Source: Coenobita brevimanus (lineage: Eukaryota; Arthropoda; Malacostraca; Decapoda; Coenobitidae). From it: DNA of 64,000 bases. Every line of letters starts with the position of its first letter. The stretch's first letter is position 1. The notes under the pieces are model-generated. The model searched no databases and was not told the origin of the DNA. It was given only the letters and a program-made list of their open reading frames with translations. Location of the stretch: the NCBI GenBank assembly GCA_032717465.1, contig CM064657.1, positions 24,468,158 through 24,532,157 of the forward strand, read 5' to 3'. The translations under genes and the position numbers were made by a program. Positions 9,707 through 20,265 of this stretch are shown here, in pieces.

Positions 9707-10900
9707 TCACCTGGAATCCGGGTGATGCCGAAGGGCAGAGTGATGGGCAGCCCTTTCATGGTGGAGGGCCCTGGGAGAGCGGTGGCCCTTGGGGCTATGG
9801 CCAAACAGGGCCAGGAGGCACGCAGCACAGCGCCTGCCATTAGTCGTGGTGGGTATCCTAGGGGCAGACCTGACCTGGTCTGAGCCGAGGGTCGGCCACG
9901 GGAGTATTGTCACCTTCCTGGAGCTGCAGTCTTGCCAAGGAGAGGCAGCTGTCAGGGGATGACTGTGGCCGCCTGCATTGGGGGGAGTCAGGTAACTGCT
10001 GTGGGTGTCAGGGGCAGTTCGCCAGTGCCTGGGATTGTGGTGTCACCTAGGGGAGGTGGCTGTCATAGGTGGTCTGCAGCAGCGCTCTCTGGGGGTCTGT
10101 CAGCGGCTGTAGGTGACGAGGGTGGCGCCGCAGCGACAAGATGTCTGGCCTCGGAGTGGTCCCGCCCTGTCTGGTCTCAGGTGGGGTACTTGTGGGGGAG
10201 CAGTCCCCACTCTCCATACAGGAGGGGAGGCAAGAGAGGGGCACCTCGCTCTGCCACAGGAGGGATGGGCTAGAGGTGTTGCCCTCGAAGGGAACCTCCG
10301 GAGTCACAGAGGGAGGAATGACCGGTGGTCGGATCCCCTGTTTGGCGAGCCTGACAGTCCCTGCCAGAACTCTGTGCTGGGGCATGAGAAGGGGGTCCAG
10401 AGGACGCCCCTTCAGCCAGACAGATCCAGTGGATACTGACTAGGCTCCCGCCTGGGGTTGCAGCTGAAGGAGGTCCAGTGGACACTCCTTCAGGCAACCA
10501 TTCGTCCCGGGGACAACCAGAGGGAGAGGCCCGTGGGGTCTCCTGGCAGGTGCCGCAGGTCTGGTGGACACTGCCCTCCTGCCATCGGGGGAGTGGCACA
10601 GCTGGGGGACGACCGGTGGTCCGTCCCCCTGTGGTAGATCCAGTGGACACTACCACTGGGCCTGCCACCCTCCTGGGGAGTACCAGCAAAGGTTGTCTGA
10701 TAGACGTGCCTATGTGCTGGCTCCCAGAGGTGGGTGGCAGAAGGAGAAACGGTGGTCACTCCTACAGTAGATCCAGAGAACACTACTGTGCCACTGCTCC
10801 CCTGGGGTAAAGTAGGACACAAGGCTCTGGTGGAGTCCCCTCCTCATTTAGAGGCAAATCCTGTGGACACTGCATCTGAGGGCAGTGTCCACTGGATCGC
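9707..10900 (-). pseudogene. Degenerate LTR-ORF region of the 2554-11105 LTR
   Basis: On the minus strand 9707-9913 encodes ALFGHSPKGHRSP, matching the LFGPSPEGRTP end motif of the other LTR ORFs. Upstream of it, 10390-10900 holds a tandem array with cores such as GTCCAGTGGACACTGCC and GGTAGATCCAGTGGACA, encoding GSVHWIY-like repeats. Reading frames are short and shifted. It is a decayed, more distant version of the same LTR-embedded gene. Confidence 0.45.
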
Positions 10901-11110
10901 TTGGCTGTTGCAAGTCCCACCCCGATTCTGGCACGTGCTTGTTCCCTGTGAGTGTAACTCACTCACACTGAATACCTGCCAGGTGGTCCGGCTGCTTGGA
11001 AGAGGGGCATTAGGTCACAGGGGCAGCGCAGGACACCTGTAAGCCTCCCTATGGCCTCCTCTTGGGGTGGTGGTGTCAGGGTCACTCTATCTGGTGGGTA
11101 TTTCAGTAGG

Positions 11111-11255
11111 CTATAAAAGGGGACGTATTCCACAGAGTTATGACACTATAGATGGGCAAAAGTATTACACAGGGGTCATGACACTACAACTGGGGCACAA
11201 GTATTACACATATTACACAGGACTTGGAGTACAAACATAACAGAGTTTACTGTAG
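11111..11255 (-). mobile_element. LTR remnant (outermost host LTR, right piece) and junction
   Basis: Follows TSD GTAGG of the nested LTR and should continue the LTR started at 2332. It contains repeated ACACAGGGGTCATGACACTA / ATTACACA motifs. At about 11255 it joins the truncated reverse transcriptase of gypsy B without a recognisable boundary motif, so a deletion or rearrangement is likely. Confidence 0.5.
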
Positions 11256-11760
11256 AGTCCAGCCTGGCATATGTGCAGGAAGACCTTTTTGAGGCACCGG
11301 AGGTGATCTGCCCACGTCTGGCTGAAAATGATTACGTCGTCCAGGTATGCCAGGCAGATTTCCCAGGTGAGGCCACTGAGGACTGACTCCATTAATCTGG
11401 AAAACATAGCAGTGGCATTGCAGAGTCCGAATTGGAGGATGTTGAATTCATAGTGTTTTCCGTTACTGGTTGAGAAGCTGTTTTCCCCCTGTCCTCTGGG
11501 TGTACAGGGACTTGCCAGTATCCTGACTGCAGGTCCAAGTTGGAGAACCAGGCTGCTCCATATAGGGAGTCAAGGGAGTCGTCTATCCTGGGTAGGGAAG
11601 TGGCATCCTTGGTGGTCACATCATTCAGTCATCTATAATCCACAGAGAAACTCATGGTGCTGTCTTTCTTCTTGACCAGAACAATGGGGGAGGACCACTG
11701 GCTGGTGGAAGGTGATATGACATCAGCATCAAGCATTTCCTGGACCTGCCAGTCTTCCTC
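11256..11760 (-). pseudogene. Gypsy B reverse transcriptase fragment
   Basis: Reverse transcriptase of the Ty3/gypsy type, in two frames. Visible pieces are TTKDATSLPRIDDSLDSL and LDLQSGYWQVPVHPEDRG (11480-11620), and FSRLMESVLSGLTWEICLAYLDDVI (11328-11405) with the catalytic YLDD at about 11334-11345. The frame shifts around 11400-11480. Homology to gypsy A pol stops after QAGL at about 11256. It is non-functional. Confidence 0.85.
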
Positions 11761-12320
11761 GTCTCATTGGGGTTTTCCACCGTGATGGCTTGCGAATAGG
11801 TGGTCCGGTGGTGTGGACCATGTGTCATGTACGTAGTGTGGCCAATGTCTGCTGGTCTTGGAAGTCCAGGAGGAGGCGGCGGAGGCTGTCTGCTTGGTGA
11901 GGTGAGAGGTGTTCAGGTAGAGGGGGTAGGGCAGCAGGGGGGGAGTGAGGGGTGCACAAGGCTCGGCCTCCTCCAATTCTCCCACCACTAATCCATTGGG
12001 TAGAGTGAGGGAGGTAGTGGAGACATCTGCGATGCATACTGCCCTGATGTGGGGGGGGGGAGGAAGGTGGGAGACAGTAGGCAGAATGAGGGTTCCTGGT
12101 GGTAGGTTGGGGGAGAACAGGATGGAGGCTCTGGTGGGCCTTTTTAGGTGTAGCCAGGCCTCGTGCTAATGGGGGATCATCAGGGCAGAGGCTATGGTTG
12201 CTGGGAAGGTGGGGTGTGGGGAAGTGGCGGGGAGGTAGAGGGCAGGGTGGAGGACGTGGGGAGGGGGAGGGGTGTGCACATGCAGAGTGGCTGGGGGAAG
12301 GGGTCTGAAGGCTTCTGGAA

Positions 12321-12695
12321 CTAGAGACGTTGCTTGTGACAGTCGATGTATGTATGTAGCTTCTGCAGGAGGTCCAGCCCCAAATAACCATCATATGCAC
12401 GGCAGGTTGTGTCAAAAACGATGAACTTGTGTTGGGTAGAGACTTGCTGGTGGGTGTTGGCATGCAAGGCCTGGGTTTCCCCATGTATGGGCAGGGGGCC
12501 GTCCCCTGCATCTATGAGATGAGCTGAGGTAGGGAAAAGCTGGCCGAAGGCCGATTTGTGACAGGAGTAGAAGTTACTGTACAGGCAGGACGTGGTTGCT
12601 CCCGGGTCAACCAGTAGCCTCGCTTTTACCCCATTCAGTCTCATCTTGTCATAGACTGGGGGGCGGTATTTTTGTGAGGTGGCCCCCGCCACCAT
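12321..12695 (-). pseudogene. Gypsy B aspartic protease region
   Basis: A 124-codon open frame carrying the retroviral-type aspartyl protease. KARLLVDPGATTSC holds the active-site D-x-G; the usual D-T/S-G has become D-P-G here, while gypsy A has DTG. FIVFDTTCRAYDGYLGLDLL follows, resembling the ILG-like flap end of proteases. It is in the -1 frame relative to gag. With its proline substitution and truncated downstream pol, it is probably inactive. Confidence 0.75.
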
Positions 12696-12715
12696 GGGGA
12701 GGTGCGGGGACGGGC

Positions 12716-12722
12716 CTAAAAA
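12716..12722 (-). promoter_or_regulatory. Candidate gag-pol frameshift site TTTTTAG (gypsy B)
   Basis: The gag frame ends GAT TTT TAG. The protease frame lies in -1 and is open across the stop. The same seven bases occur at the same place in gypsy A (16806-16812). Slippage at the U-run is an inference. Confidence 0.45.
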
Positions 12723-13555
12723 TCCAGCTGCCTCAGGATCTTGTCTTCCTCCAGCTCCATTTCCCTGGGGTCAACGCATTCGGTGGATGGGGCATCATCC
12801 TCAGCACTCGCGTTATCCAGGGAAGAGACCTTTCGGTGCCCTTGGGTGGCTGCCCTGCATTGGGTGGCTTTTAGCTGCTCTTGGACGTTGTGGAGGGGAC
12901 ATCTGTGGCTGCATGCAGAGAATTCCCACAGGTTGATGGAAATGAAGTTTGTATTTTCCTTGGGGAGTGGGGCTTCTTTTAGTAGGGTGTGCCATGGGTA
13001 AGTTGAGTGTTGGTGGAGGGCTTGTATGGGCTGGGGGCATCTGTGGTTTGTGGTGTGGTGCCGTCTTTTGAGCGGGGAATGTATTCATGGTGCCAGTGTG
13101 CTGCGGGGTGGAGCGGGTGACTAGGAGACGTCTTACCAATTGGATATCTCTGTCTAAGTCTCCCGTTGGGTCATGTATTGTAAAGTGTTCTCTGATGATG
13201 CTGGGGAGGATTCTTAGGAGTGTGTTAAACATGTGTTGTTCCTGGGTTGCTGCATCAGTTTCTGGGTACGTGGCAGTGACAAGCCACCTGGACTGGATGA
13301 GTGTATGATCCAGGTTGCCGTCGTCAGTTAGGGTGTTGAGCTGTGATAATGCTATGACTTTCCCCAAGGATGGCATGATTGCTTGAGTCATGATTTGGGT
13401 GAAATTCATCCATGTCAGATCCAGGATGATCTTGGCCACAATACTTGCCACTGCTTTGCCCAGGTGAGGTAGGGTAACTGCTATCTTCTGCCTGTCATCT
13501 TCGAATCCTATGTCCAGGAATGGCTTGACTATGGATAGGTATGTGTTAATATCAC
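12723..13555 (-). pseudogene. Gypsy B gag, main part
   Basis: The structural (capsid/nucleocapsid) polyprotein of the element, from about codon 18 to the end. It shares INTYLSIVKPFLDIGF, LTWMNFTQIMTQAI and HFTIHDPTGDLDRDIQL with gypsy A gag. A proline-rich region follows, then (after a frameshift near 12960) a segment with C-x3-C-x2-H (CSHRCPLH) rather than the usual CCHC knuckle. The N-terminal codons are at 23223-23272, separated by the gypsy A insertion. It is a pseudogene. Confidence 0.8.
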
Positions 13556-15857
13556 TAAAATGCAGCATAGTGCCCCCTGGACCACCCAGCCACTCCCACA
13601 AGGAATACAGCATAGTGCCCCCATGAACTCCCGGACACCCCCACAAGGAGCCCACAGAGGAGCAGCAGCAGCGTGCCGGAACTCGGTGCAACAACGGCCT
13701 AAGTCAGCCCTGGCCACGCGCCCCTATGACCTGGAGCCCTCCCACTGTCACCATAGTAGGAATACTGCACTACCTTCTGGGCGAGCCTTCACCAACCAGC
13801 TAAGAAGAGGAGCTGCCTATCCAGCTCCTGCCAGCACCCCAAAGGGGACGGCCAGTAGCTGCTCCCACCTTCATTAGGAGATGGCCAGTAGCCTCTCTGA
13901 TGGTGTCTTCCTCTTTGAGACGGCCAGTAGCCGCTTGCCTCTCGCTAAGGAAGCGGCCAGTAGCCGTCCTGAAGGTAATAAGGAGATGGCCGGTAGCCGC
14001 TCCTGCCTTCACCAAGAGACGACCTGTGGTTGCTCTGAAGGTGTCCTCCCGGAGACGGCCGGTTGCCGCTCCAAACCCCTCCTGCAGGAATTGGCCTGTA
14101 GCCACTCCCACCTTCGTCAGATGGCCTGTAGCCTCACCAAAGGCGTTCTCCCTGAGATGGCTGGTAGCCGCTTGCCCCTCACTAAGGAGACGGCCAGTAG
14201 CCGCTCCCACCTTCGTCAGACGGCCTGTAGCCACTCCAAAGGTGTTCCCCTTGAGATGGCTGGTAGCCACTCCAAACCCCTCCTGAAGGAATTGGCCTGT
14301 AGCCATTCCCATCTTCGTCAGACGGCCTGTAGCCGCTCCGAATGCGTTCCCCCTGAGACGGCCGGTAGCCGCTCTGAGGGTAATGAGTAGACAGCAGGTA
14401 GCCGCTCCTGCCTTCGTCAGATGGCCAATAGCCACTCCGGGGGTGTTCCCCCTGAGTTGGCCTGTAGCCGCTCTACACCCCTCCTGCAGGAGTCGGCCTG
14501 TAGCCACTCTCGCCTTCGTCAGATGGCCTGTAGCCGCTCCGAAGGTGTCCCTGAGTTTGCTGGCAGACACTCACCCTCTCAGGCCACGGCCAGTAGCAGG
14601 GCCTTGGTGGCTTGTAGATGCGCCCCTAGGAAGCCACGGCCAAAAGCTGGGCCTTGGTGGCTTGTAGCCGTGTCCCTAGGAAGCCACGGCCAGTAGCTGG
14701 GCACTACGGTAGGAATTGGCCGAGAGCCGCCCCGCCGCCTAAGCTTGACGCCTGTTCCCCGACTCCCAGTGCAGAGGGCGTAGAGGAGTATTGGAGAGGC
14801 CCTGTAGTCTCCCCCGGCCTCTGCTCCCTATGACTGGCTCTGGAGGAGACCCACCTGACGGACTCTGATGCAGACCGGTGCCTCAGCCCCCTCCTGTTGG
14901 CGCCGACCAGCCCTGGGGACCGCAGTCCTCGGGAACCCCAGACCCTCCCCTGAATGCCCGGGCGGGAACTCCCTACATTTCGACAGTGGAGGACCTCCCC
15001 CTCCATCAGGAGCCTGAACGACTGGTTCAGGCAATTGTTCGGCCCCAGTCCTGAGGGCCGCACTCCTGTCCCAAGCCCTGAGAGTACAGGCCCCTTTGCC
15101 ACCCATAGCCCTGGATGAGAGCAGACGGCCCTGTGCGTGATCCCGTGTCCCATGAGCATGGGGTCTCCTGCTGGTGCCCAGTCCCGTCAGTAGCGGAGCT
15201 GTGTTGCCCCTCAGCCGCACCCTTGGCGCCAAATGAACCATAGTGACTGTGACTGTGCAATAATAGTGATCGTGCAGTGACAAGGCGAAATAGTGAATTG
15301 ACAGTAATAGACCAAAGTGTTAGAAAGAAGAATAGACACAGTGAACTGCTATACAGTAATAAGATAAACACCAAAGCAGTGGAGTGAGTGACGGTAATTG
15401 ATCAAAAGCAACTTACGAGTAGAAAATAACAAATTGAACATGCTACCATTACACTCTACCTCATACTGCCATAATCATAATTAGACCCCAGTGCCGTACC
15501 CCCCCCCCCCTTTAGTAAGAAATAGCTCTAGCATCTCCACTCACTTAAAGACCCTGGACTATACTAATTTAGCATATTCTGCCTCAAGTGTTGTTTTCAC
15601 TGTATTCGCAAACAGTATCCTGCGAGATACTATTAACCTTATCTAGTTATAAGAGTTTATGATCACCCAGAATATCGTGTCTGTAACATCTGCTGACCCC
15701 CCTGTCTGATTGAATAATACATGTGTAAGGTTATTGCCTGGAGTTTTTGTGTCCTGCTTCTCTCTCATTTGTCTAAGCCCAGGTCTCGAAAGAGAGCCCC
15801 ACTACACGTTAGGTACTTAAGGAACAGGAAGCCGAACCAAAAACACCAAGCATTACA
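13556..15857 (+). repeat. Gypsy A 5' LTR
   Basis: TAAAATGCAG at 13556 to AGCATTACA at 15857. It is very similar to 21056-23217 along its whole length. It contains the LTR-embedded ORF (13560 onward: in frame to a TAG at 13875-13877, then 13881-14390), a palindromic array at about 13850-14560 with core GAGACGGCCAGTAGCCGCTC, and the C-terminal block (EEYWRGPVV to LFGPSPEGRTP) at about 14788-15070 with extra stops. Confidence 0.95.
13560..15195 (+). pseudogene. LTR-embedded ORF in gypsy A 5' LTR
   Basis: Starts at the ATG at LTR bases 5-7 with MQHSAPWTTQ. It contains RPYDLEPSHCHHSRNTALP (13718-13775), meets a TAG at 13875, continues in frame through ETASSR/ETAGSRS repeats to 14390, then loses frame. 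The C-terminal block with EYWRGPVVSPG, ETHLTDSDA and FRQLFGPSPEGRTP is recognisable to 15195, with stops near 14830 and 14951. This copy is decayed; its 3' LTR counterpart is similar. Confidence 0.55.
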
Positions 15858-15880
15858 CTGGTGGACAGCGGTGGTTCTTG
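15858..15880 (+). other. Gypsy A primer-binding site
   Basis: Directly after the 5' LTR is TGGTGGACAGCGGTGG (15859-15874). The gypsy B equivalent, TGGTGGCAGCGGTGG (23325-23339, minus), lacks the extra A. From memory, the gypsy B form is complementary to the 3' end of metazoan tRNA-Leu (AAG type, ...CCACCGCTGCCACCA). The tRNA assignment is tentative. Confidence 0.6.
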
Positions 15881-15921
15881 ACCCGGGCATACGAGAGAGA
15901 GAGTCAGGAAATATCGGAAAA

Positions 15922-16812
15922 ATGGCAACCAAACCGCACGTGCAATTTCCTAACTTCGACCTCGAACAGTACGATGTTCACAACTATCTGGCAATCATCA
16001 AACCTTTACTAGATATCGGGTTTGAAAATAACCAACAAAAAATAGTAGTTACACTCCCACTGTTGAGCAAAGCGGCGGCTAATATAACACCAAAGATCGT
16101 TCTGGAGCTCACCTGGCAGAATTTCACGAAACTTATGATCCAAGCCATCACCCCATCACTAAGGAAAGTGGTGGCACTATCCCAGCGGGATAGTTTGACT
16201 TTCAACGGGAATCTAGATGATGCCCTAATTCGGGCAAGACGCCTGGTCACCGCTGCCTACCTGGAGACAAATGACGAAACCCGGGAACAACATACCTTTA
16301 ACACTCTCCTGAGAGTGCTCCCCAGTGTTGTAAAAGAACACTTTACGATCCATGACCCGACTGGAGACATGGATAGAGACATCTAACTAATACGGCGCCT
16401 CCTGACCTCCCGCCCTGCACCCCAGCAGATCAACGTGGTGAAAAAGTTTCCCACCAAAATTCCAGCTCCCTCGGTCAAGCCACATCCTCCCATGCCCCGT
16501 ACCAGCCCCACCCCAGCACCTAGCCCACCCAGGGCACACCCCACACACCGGCACCCCGCTCACAGGGAGAACCCCAACCTTATCCTAGTGAATCCCTGGG
16601 AATTCTCAGTGTGCAGCTCCAGGTGCCCATTGCATGATATCCGGGACCAGTTGAAGGCTGCACGTCGGAAAACTACCACCCCAGGCCAGCGCAAAGTCTC
16701 CTCCCTAGAGGACGAGGCAACAGAGGACAAACCTGCACCTGTGGAGGAGATCGATCCTGGGGAACAGGAGCTGGAGCAAGAAGAAGGAAGCCCCAGACAG
16801 CTGGATTTTTAG
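15922..16812 (+). pseudogene. Gypsy A gag
   Basis: A capsid-type polyprotein of 297 codons starting MATKPHVQFPNFDLEQYD, the same start as gypsy B (MATKPHMQLPKF). The frame is intact except for a TAA at 16384-16386, where gypsy B has CAA (Gln). The N-terminal 155 residues contain LTWQNFTKLMIQAI and EHFTIHDPTGDMD. A proline-rich stretch (about 175-215) precedes WEFSVCSSRCPLH, an unusual C-x3-C-x2-H cluster in place of a CCHC nucleocapsid knuckle. The C-terminus is acidic (EEIDPGEQELEQEE). It ends at TAG 16810, the candidate frameshift point into pol. Confidence 0.85.
16806..16812 (+). promoter_or_regulatory. Candidate -1 frameshift site at the gag stop (gypsy A)
   Basis: Gag frame GAT TTT TAG. 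The pol frame (LGP...VAGA) is in -1 and open across this point in both gypsy A and B. Base conservation between two diverged copies supports a role, but TTTTTAG is not a textbook slippery heptamer. Confidence 0.45.
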
Positions 16813-16829
16813 GCCCGCCCCCGCACCAT

Positions 16830-17190
16830 CCCACGGTGGCGGGGGCCATTTCCCTCAAATATCACTCCCCCAGTTTGCCACAAGATGAAGCTGAACGGGG
16901 TGAAAGCCAGACTTCTGGTCGATACGGGAACGGCCAGATCCTGCCTTTACAGCCACTACTTCTCCTGCCACAAATTGACCTTTGGCCCGCTCCGCCCCAC
17001 AGCTACTCACCTTGTAGACGCGGGGAGGCATGGGCCTTAAGAGTCAACACCCACCAACCAGTGTCAACCCAGCACCAGTTTATAATTTTCGACTCTTCCT
17101 GCCGGAATTACGACGGGTACCTGGGGCTGGACCTGTTGCAGAAGCTACGGATCACCATAGATTGCCACAACAGACAGCTCCAGTTCCATG
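16830..17190 (+). pseudogene. Gypsy A aspartic protease region
   Basis: A retroviral-type protease that would cleave the Gag-Pol polyprotein. KARLLVDTGTARSC holds the active-site DTG at 16921-16929. FIIFDSSCRNYDGYLGLDLL follows at about 17079-17138. A one-base insertion near 16872 and a deletion of about 26 bp near 17025 (both relative to gypsy B) shift the frame twice. Catalytic residues are kept but the chain is broken. Confidence 0.8.
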
Positions 17191-17773
17191 CACCGCCCTC
17201 CCCTCCCCCCTGGGCTGTCTGCACTTGCATGCCCCGGCCCAGGCTGGAAGACTCATCCCCCCCTTCCTCTCTCCCCCCTTCCCCCCCATATTCCCCCACC
17301 CCCCTCCCTCTTTTCCTGCCACCCTTTCCGCCGCCGTCACTATTCCCCCTCATCATGAAACGTGGGTGCCCCTCAGCTGGCCCTCTGGCCCCTCTGTCCT
17401 ATTCTCCCCACTCCTGCCACCGGGAACCCTCTTGGCCTGCCTTCTGCCTCCGACTTTCCTTCCCCCACATCGTACAGCAGTCTGAATTGCCAACCTCACC
17501 CCTCCACCCCTCACCCTCCCTAAAGGGCTCGTAATCAGAGAGATGGAGGAAGCCAAGCCCTGCCCCCCTGCCCTCCATTCCCAACCATCTCTCCGCCCAT
17601 CAGTCAGATACCCTATGCCGCCTTCTCCTGGATTTCCAGGATTTGCTCACGGCAGGGCCAGCAGACATCAGACACACCAATACCTGGCTCACAAAATTCA
17701 TACGACAGGCCCGCAGATCTGACAGCCATCCTGACAAAAGAATCCTAAACAGCAGGAAGAAGAAGACCGCCAG

Positions 17774-18517
17774 GTGCAGGAGATGATCAAAGCTGGAGTC
17801 GTCTCCCCCTCCACCAGCCCCTGGTCCTCCCTTGTCGTCCTTGTGAAAAAGAAAGACAGCATGATGCATTTCTGCGTCGACTACCACCGACTTAACGACG
17901 TAACTACCAAAGACACCACTCTGCTCCCACGCATAGACAATTCCTTGGATTCCCTGTATGGAGCATCCTGGTTCTCTACCCTGGACCTCCAGTCAGGGTA
18001 TTGGTAGGTTCCCGTGCTTCAGGAAGATCGAGGCAAAACTGCTTTCTCGACTAGTAATGGGAAACATTATGAGTTCAATGTCCTGCCGTTTGGTCTCTGC
18101 AACGCCCCCGCCACCTTCTCCAGGCTAATGGAGTCCGTCCTCAGCGGTCTCACGTGGGAAATATGCCTCGCATACTTGGATGATGTCATCGTTTTCAGCC
18201 AAACCTGGGCCGACCACCTGCAGCACCTCCGCTGGGTTTTTACCATGATCCGACAGGCAGGCCTCAAACTCCGGCCCATCAAGTGCGTTCTAGCCACCAA
18301 AACCATCTCGTTCCTGGGGCACATCATCTCCCAGGCAGGAATATCTCCTGACCCTGACAAGCTCCGAGCTATCACGGACATACCTCCACCGCAGGATGTT
18401 CACTGCGTCCGAGCTTTCCTTGGCTTGACGTCCTATTACCGCCGTTTCGTGAAAGGGTTTGCCCACATCGCCAAACCCCTCCATGACCTGACCCGTAAGG
18501 GGGAACTGTTCCTCTGA
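17774..18517 (+). pseudogene. Gypsy A reverse transcriptase
   Basis: An RNA-dependent DNA polymerase with Ty3/gypsy motifs in order: WSSLVVLVKKKD and CVDYHRLNDVTTKD (17817-17910), LDLQSGYW (motif A, about 17983-18004), LPFGLCNAPATFSRLM (motif B, about 18083-18128), catalytic YLDDVI (18172-18189) and FLGHIISQAGI (motif E, about 18312-18342). A TAG at 18005-18007 replaces the codon after SGYW, and a TGA lies at 18515. Otherwise it is open in a single frame that continues through RNase H and integrase. Confidence 0.9.
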
Positions 18518-18529
18518 ACGGATGAGAGA

Positions 18530-18844
18530 TGAGCTGCCTTCCAGCAGCTCAAAGACAAGCTCGTTTCCGCCCCCATCATGGCTTTTCCCGACTACGCCCT
18601 CCCCTTCCGCCTCTACTCCTATGTCTCTCTCCTTGCCATAGGCGCTGTGTTAGCACAAGTCCAAGAGGACCACGAGCACATCATCACCTGTGCCAGCCGT
18701 ACCCTGAATCAGGCGGAGAAAAACTATGGCGCCACCAAGCGAGAATGCTTGGGCATAATTTGGGGGCTTGAACACTTCCGGGCATATCTCTCCAGGACCC
18801 AAGTCACCATCATTACAGACCACCAATCCCTCCAGTGGTTATGA
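18530..18844 (+). pseudogene. Gypsy A RNase H domain
   Basis: The domain that removes RNA from the RNA:DNA hybrid. FRLYSYVSLLAIGAVLAQ stands where FxLxTDAS is normal, so the first catalytic Asp is a Tyr. ASRTLNQAEKNYGATKRECLG contains the conserved Glu region and TDHQSL a further catalytic Asp. A TGA ends the segment at 18842-18844. It is in the same frame as the RT. The substitution predicts loss of activity. Confidence 0.85.
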
Positions 18845-18919
18845 CAGTCTGACACCCACAACGCCCAGCTCATCAGATGGTGCAAAACCCTGGAGGAATT
18901 CAATTACAAAATCTCATAC

Positions 18920-19876
18920 CAACCCAGCAAACTCTATACCAACGTGGATGCTCTCTCTCGGCTCCCCATCCACGCAGCCCTGCCAGAACCAGACCTCCTC
19001 CAGCAGTGGCACCGGAAGGAGCGACCCTATTGGATTCCTCACCACCTTTTCAAAAAACTGTATCGGCAGGGCGATCACCTCCTGATCCCCTCCGGTCATA
19101 TTCTCCTAGCCCCTGACACCGCCCTCGACGCCCTACGACACCTTCACACCCACAACGGCATTCACCTGGGTACAAAAAAACTGCTGCAAGTTTTCAACAA
19201 TGCCTACTGGGCACCAAACTCTTCCACCCTTGCCAAAAAAATCATCCAAGGCTGCCACGCCTGCACCCTTGGTAAAGACATCACATGCACCACAGGACCA
19301 TTGGGCTATACCACCGCCCACAAACCCTGGCAGCTGTTAGCAACTGATGTAGTAGGGCCTCTGCCTCCAAAATCAGACTATAGATATGTCATCACATTCA
19401 TAGACACGTATCCTAAGTTCGTCGTGGCCTGCCCAGTGAAGGAACACCATGCTGTCGCAGTAGCTGACGCCCTCCTTCGGCACATTTTTCCCTACTTTGG
19501 CATTCCCCAAGCTATCCACTCAGATAACGAGCCCAAATTCACCGGTAAGATCTGGGAGGAACTAGCCAATATTTTCGGGTACAACATCTCCCACTCTTCC
19601 CCTTACTGGCCACAGGGAAATACAGTGTGCGAATGCAGCCATTGTACCCTCATGAATCAGCTCCGCACACGAATTGAAGCCACTAAGGACGATGACTGGC
19701 CTGCCCACGTAAAAATTGTACATGGGGCATCAACTCCTGCCCCCGAGAGGACGGAATTTCGCTATATGAGTGAGTATTTGGAGAGACACCCCTCCTGCTG
19801 CTCATTCGGCAGCATCTGCAACCGCCCACCTCCGCTCCCACGACGGGCCAACTATACCACCTCAAGCGCCGTTTGA
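18920..19876 (+). pseudogene. Gypsy A integrase
   Basis: It inserts the cDNA into the host genome. The N-terminal HHCC zinc module is visible (HLHTHNGIHLG ... CHAC, 19140-19262). The core has LLATDVVGPLP (first Asp), AIHSDNEPKFTG (second Asp) and NTVCECSH (Glu) with 35 residues between the second Asp and the Glu, giving DD35E. The frame is open for 310 codons from 18944. It is lost near 19860; the C-terminal NPYKPGDTVMIAQLP and GPHIITRAPNPYQVTV segments lie in another frame at 19919-20045. All catalytic residues are present. Confidence 0.9.
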
Positions 19877-20265
19877 CCCACGTCCAACACAACCTAGACC
19901 TCAGCCCCGACACAGCATCCAACCCCTACAAACCAGGCGACACTGTCATGATTGCCCAGCTCCCCACCCTTCACAAACTCGCATCCCTCTTCACAGGACC
20001 CCACATCATCACTCGTGCCCCCAACCCCTATCAAGTCACTGTTAACTACCACGGCACCCCTCGCACCCTTCGAAACCGGCACGTGCACCCCTTCCACACT
20101 CCTGCCCCCACCTCCCCAGCCCCACGTACCGTCCCACCCCTACCCCGGCGCCACCCCCCCTCCTACCTACGAATGCTACATCTCCTCCTCCCCATCCCCC
20201 TCCCCCTCCCCCGCCCCTACCACTTCCGCCTCCCCGGCAGCCACGCCACATCACACCTCACCTGA
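19873..20265 (+). pseudogene. Gypsy A integrase C-terminus, frameshifted
   Basis: Encodes the tail of the integrase polyprotein: THVQHNLDL, YKPGDTVMIAQLP, LASLFTGPHIITRAPNPY, RTLRNRHVHPFH. This matches a GPY/F-like C-terminal module of gypsy integrases. It runs into proline-rich sequence and is shifted relative to the core at about 19865. Confidence 0.7.

Larger units (their letters stand above)
2554..11105 (-). mobile_element. Solo LTR (minus), interrupted by three nested LTRs
   Basis: The termini are TGTTATGC at 2554 and ATTTCA at 11105, which is a TG...CA LTR in minus orientation. The TSD GTAGG flanks it at 2549-2553 and 11106-11110. Its own sequence is 2554-2951, 5341-5639 and about 9318-11105, roughly 2.5 kb in all. 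The rest is two inserted LTRs (2952-5335 and 5640-9312), the second of which holds a third (5840-7797). The right part carries a palindromic minisatellite (10.39-10.90 kb) and a degenerate LTR-ORF C-terminal motif near 9.8 kb. Confidence 0.85.

Noticed and set aside
17108..17556. Minus-strand Gly/Arg-rich ORFs opposite gypsy A pol
   Set aside because: Antisense of the C-rich protease-RT linker.
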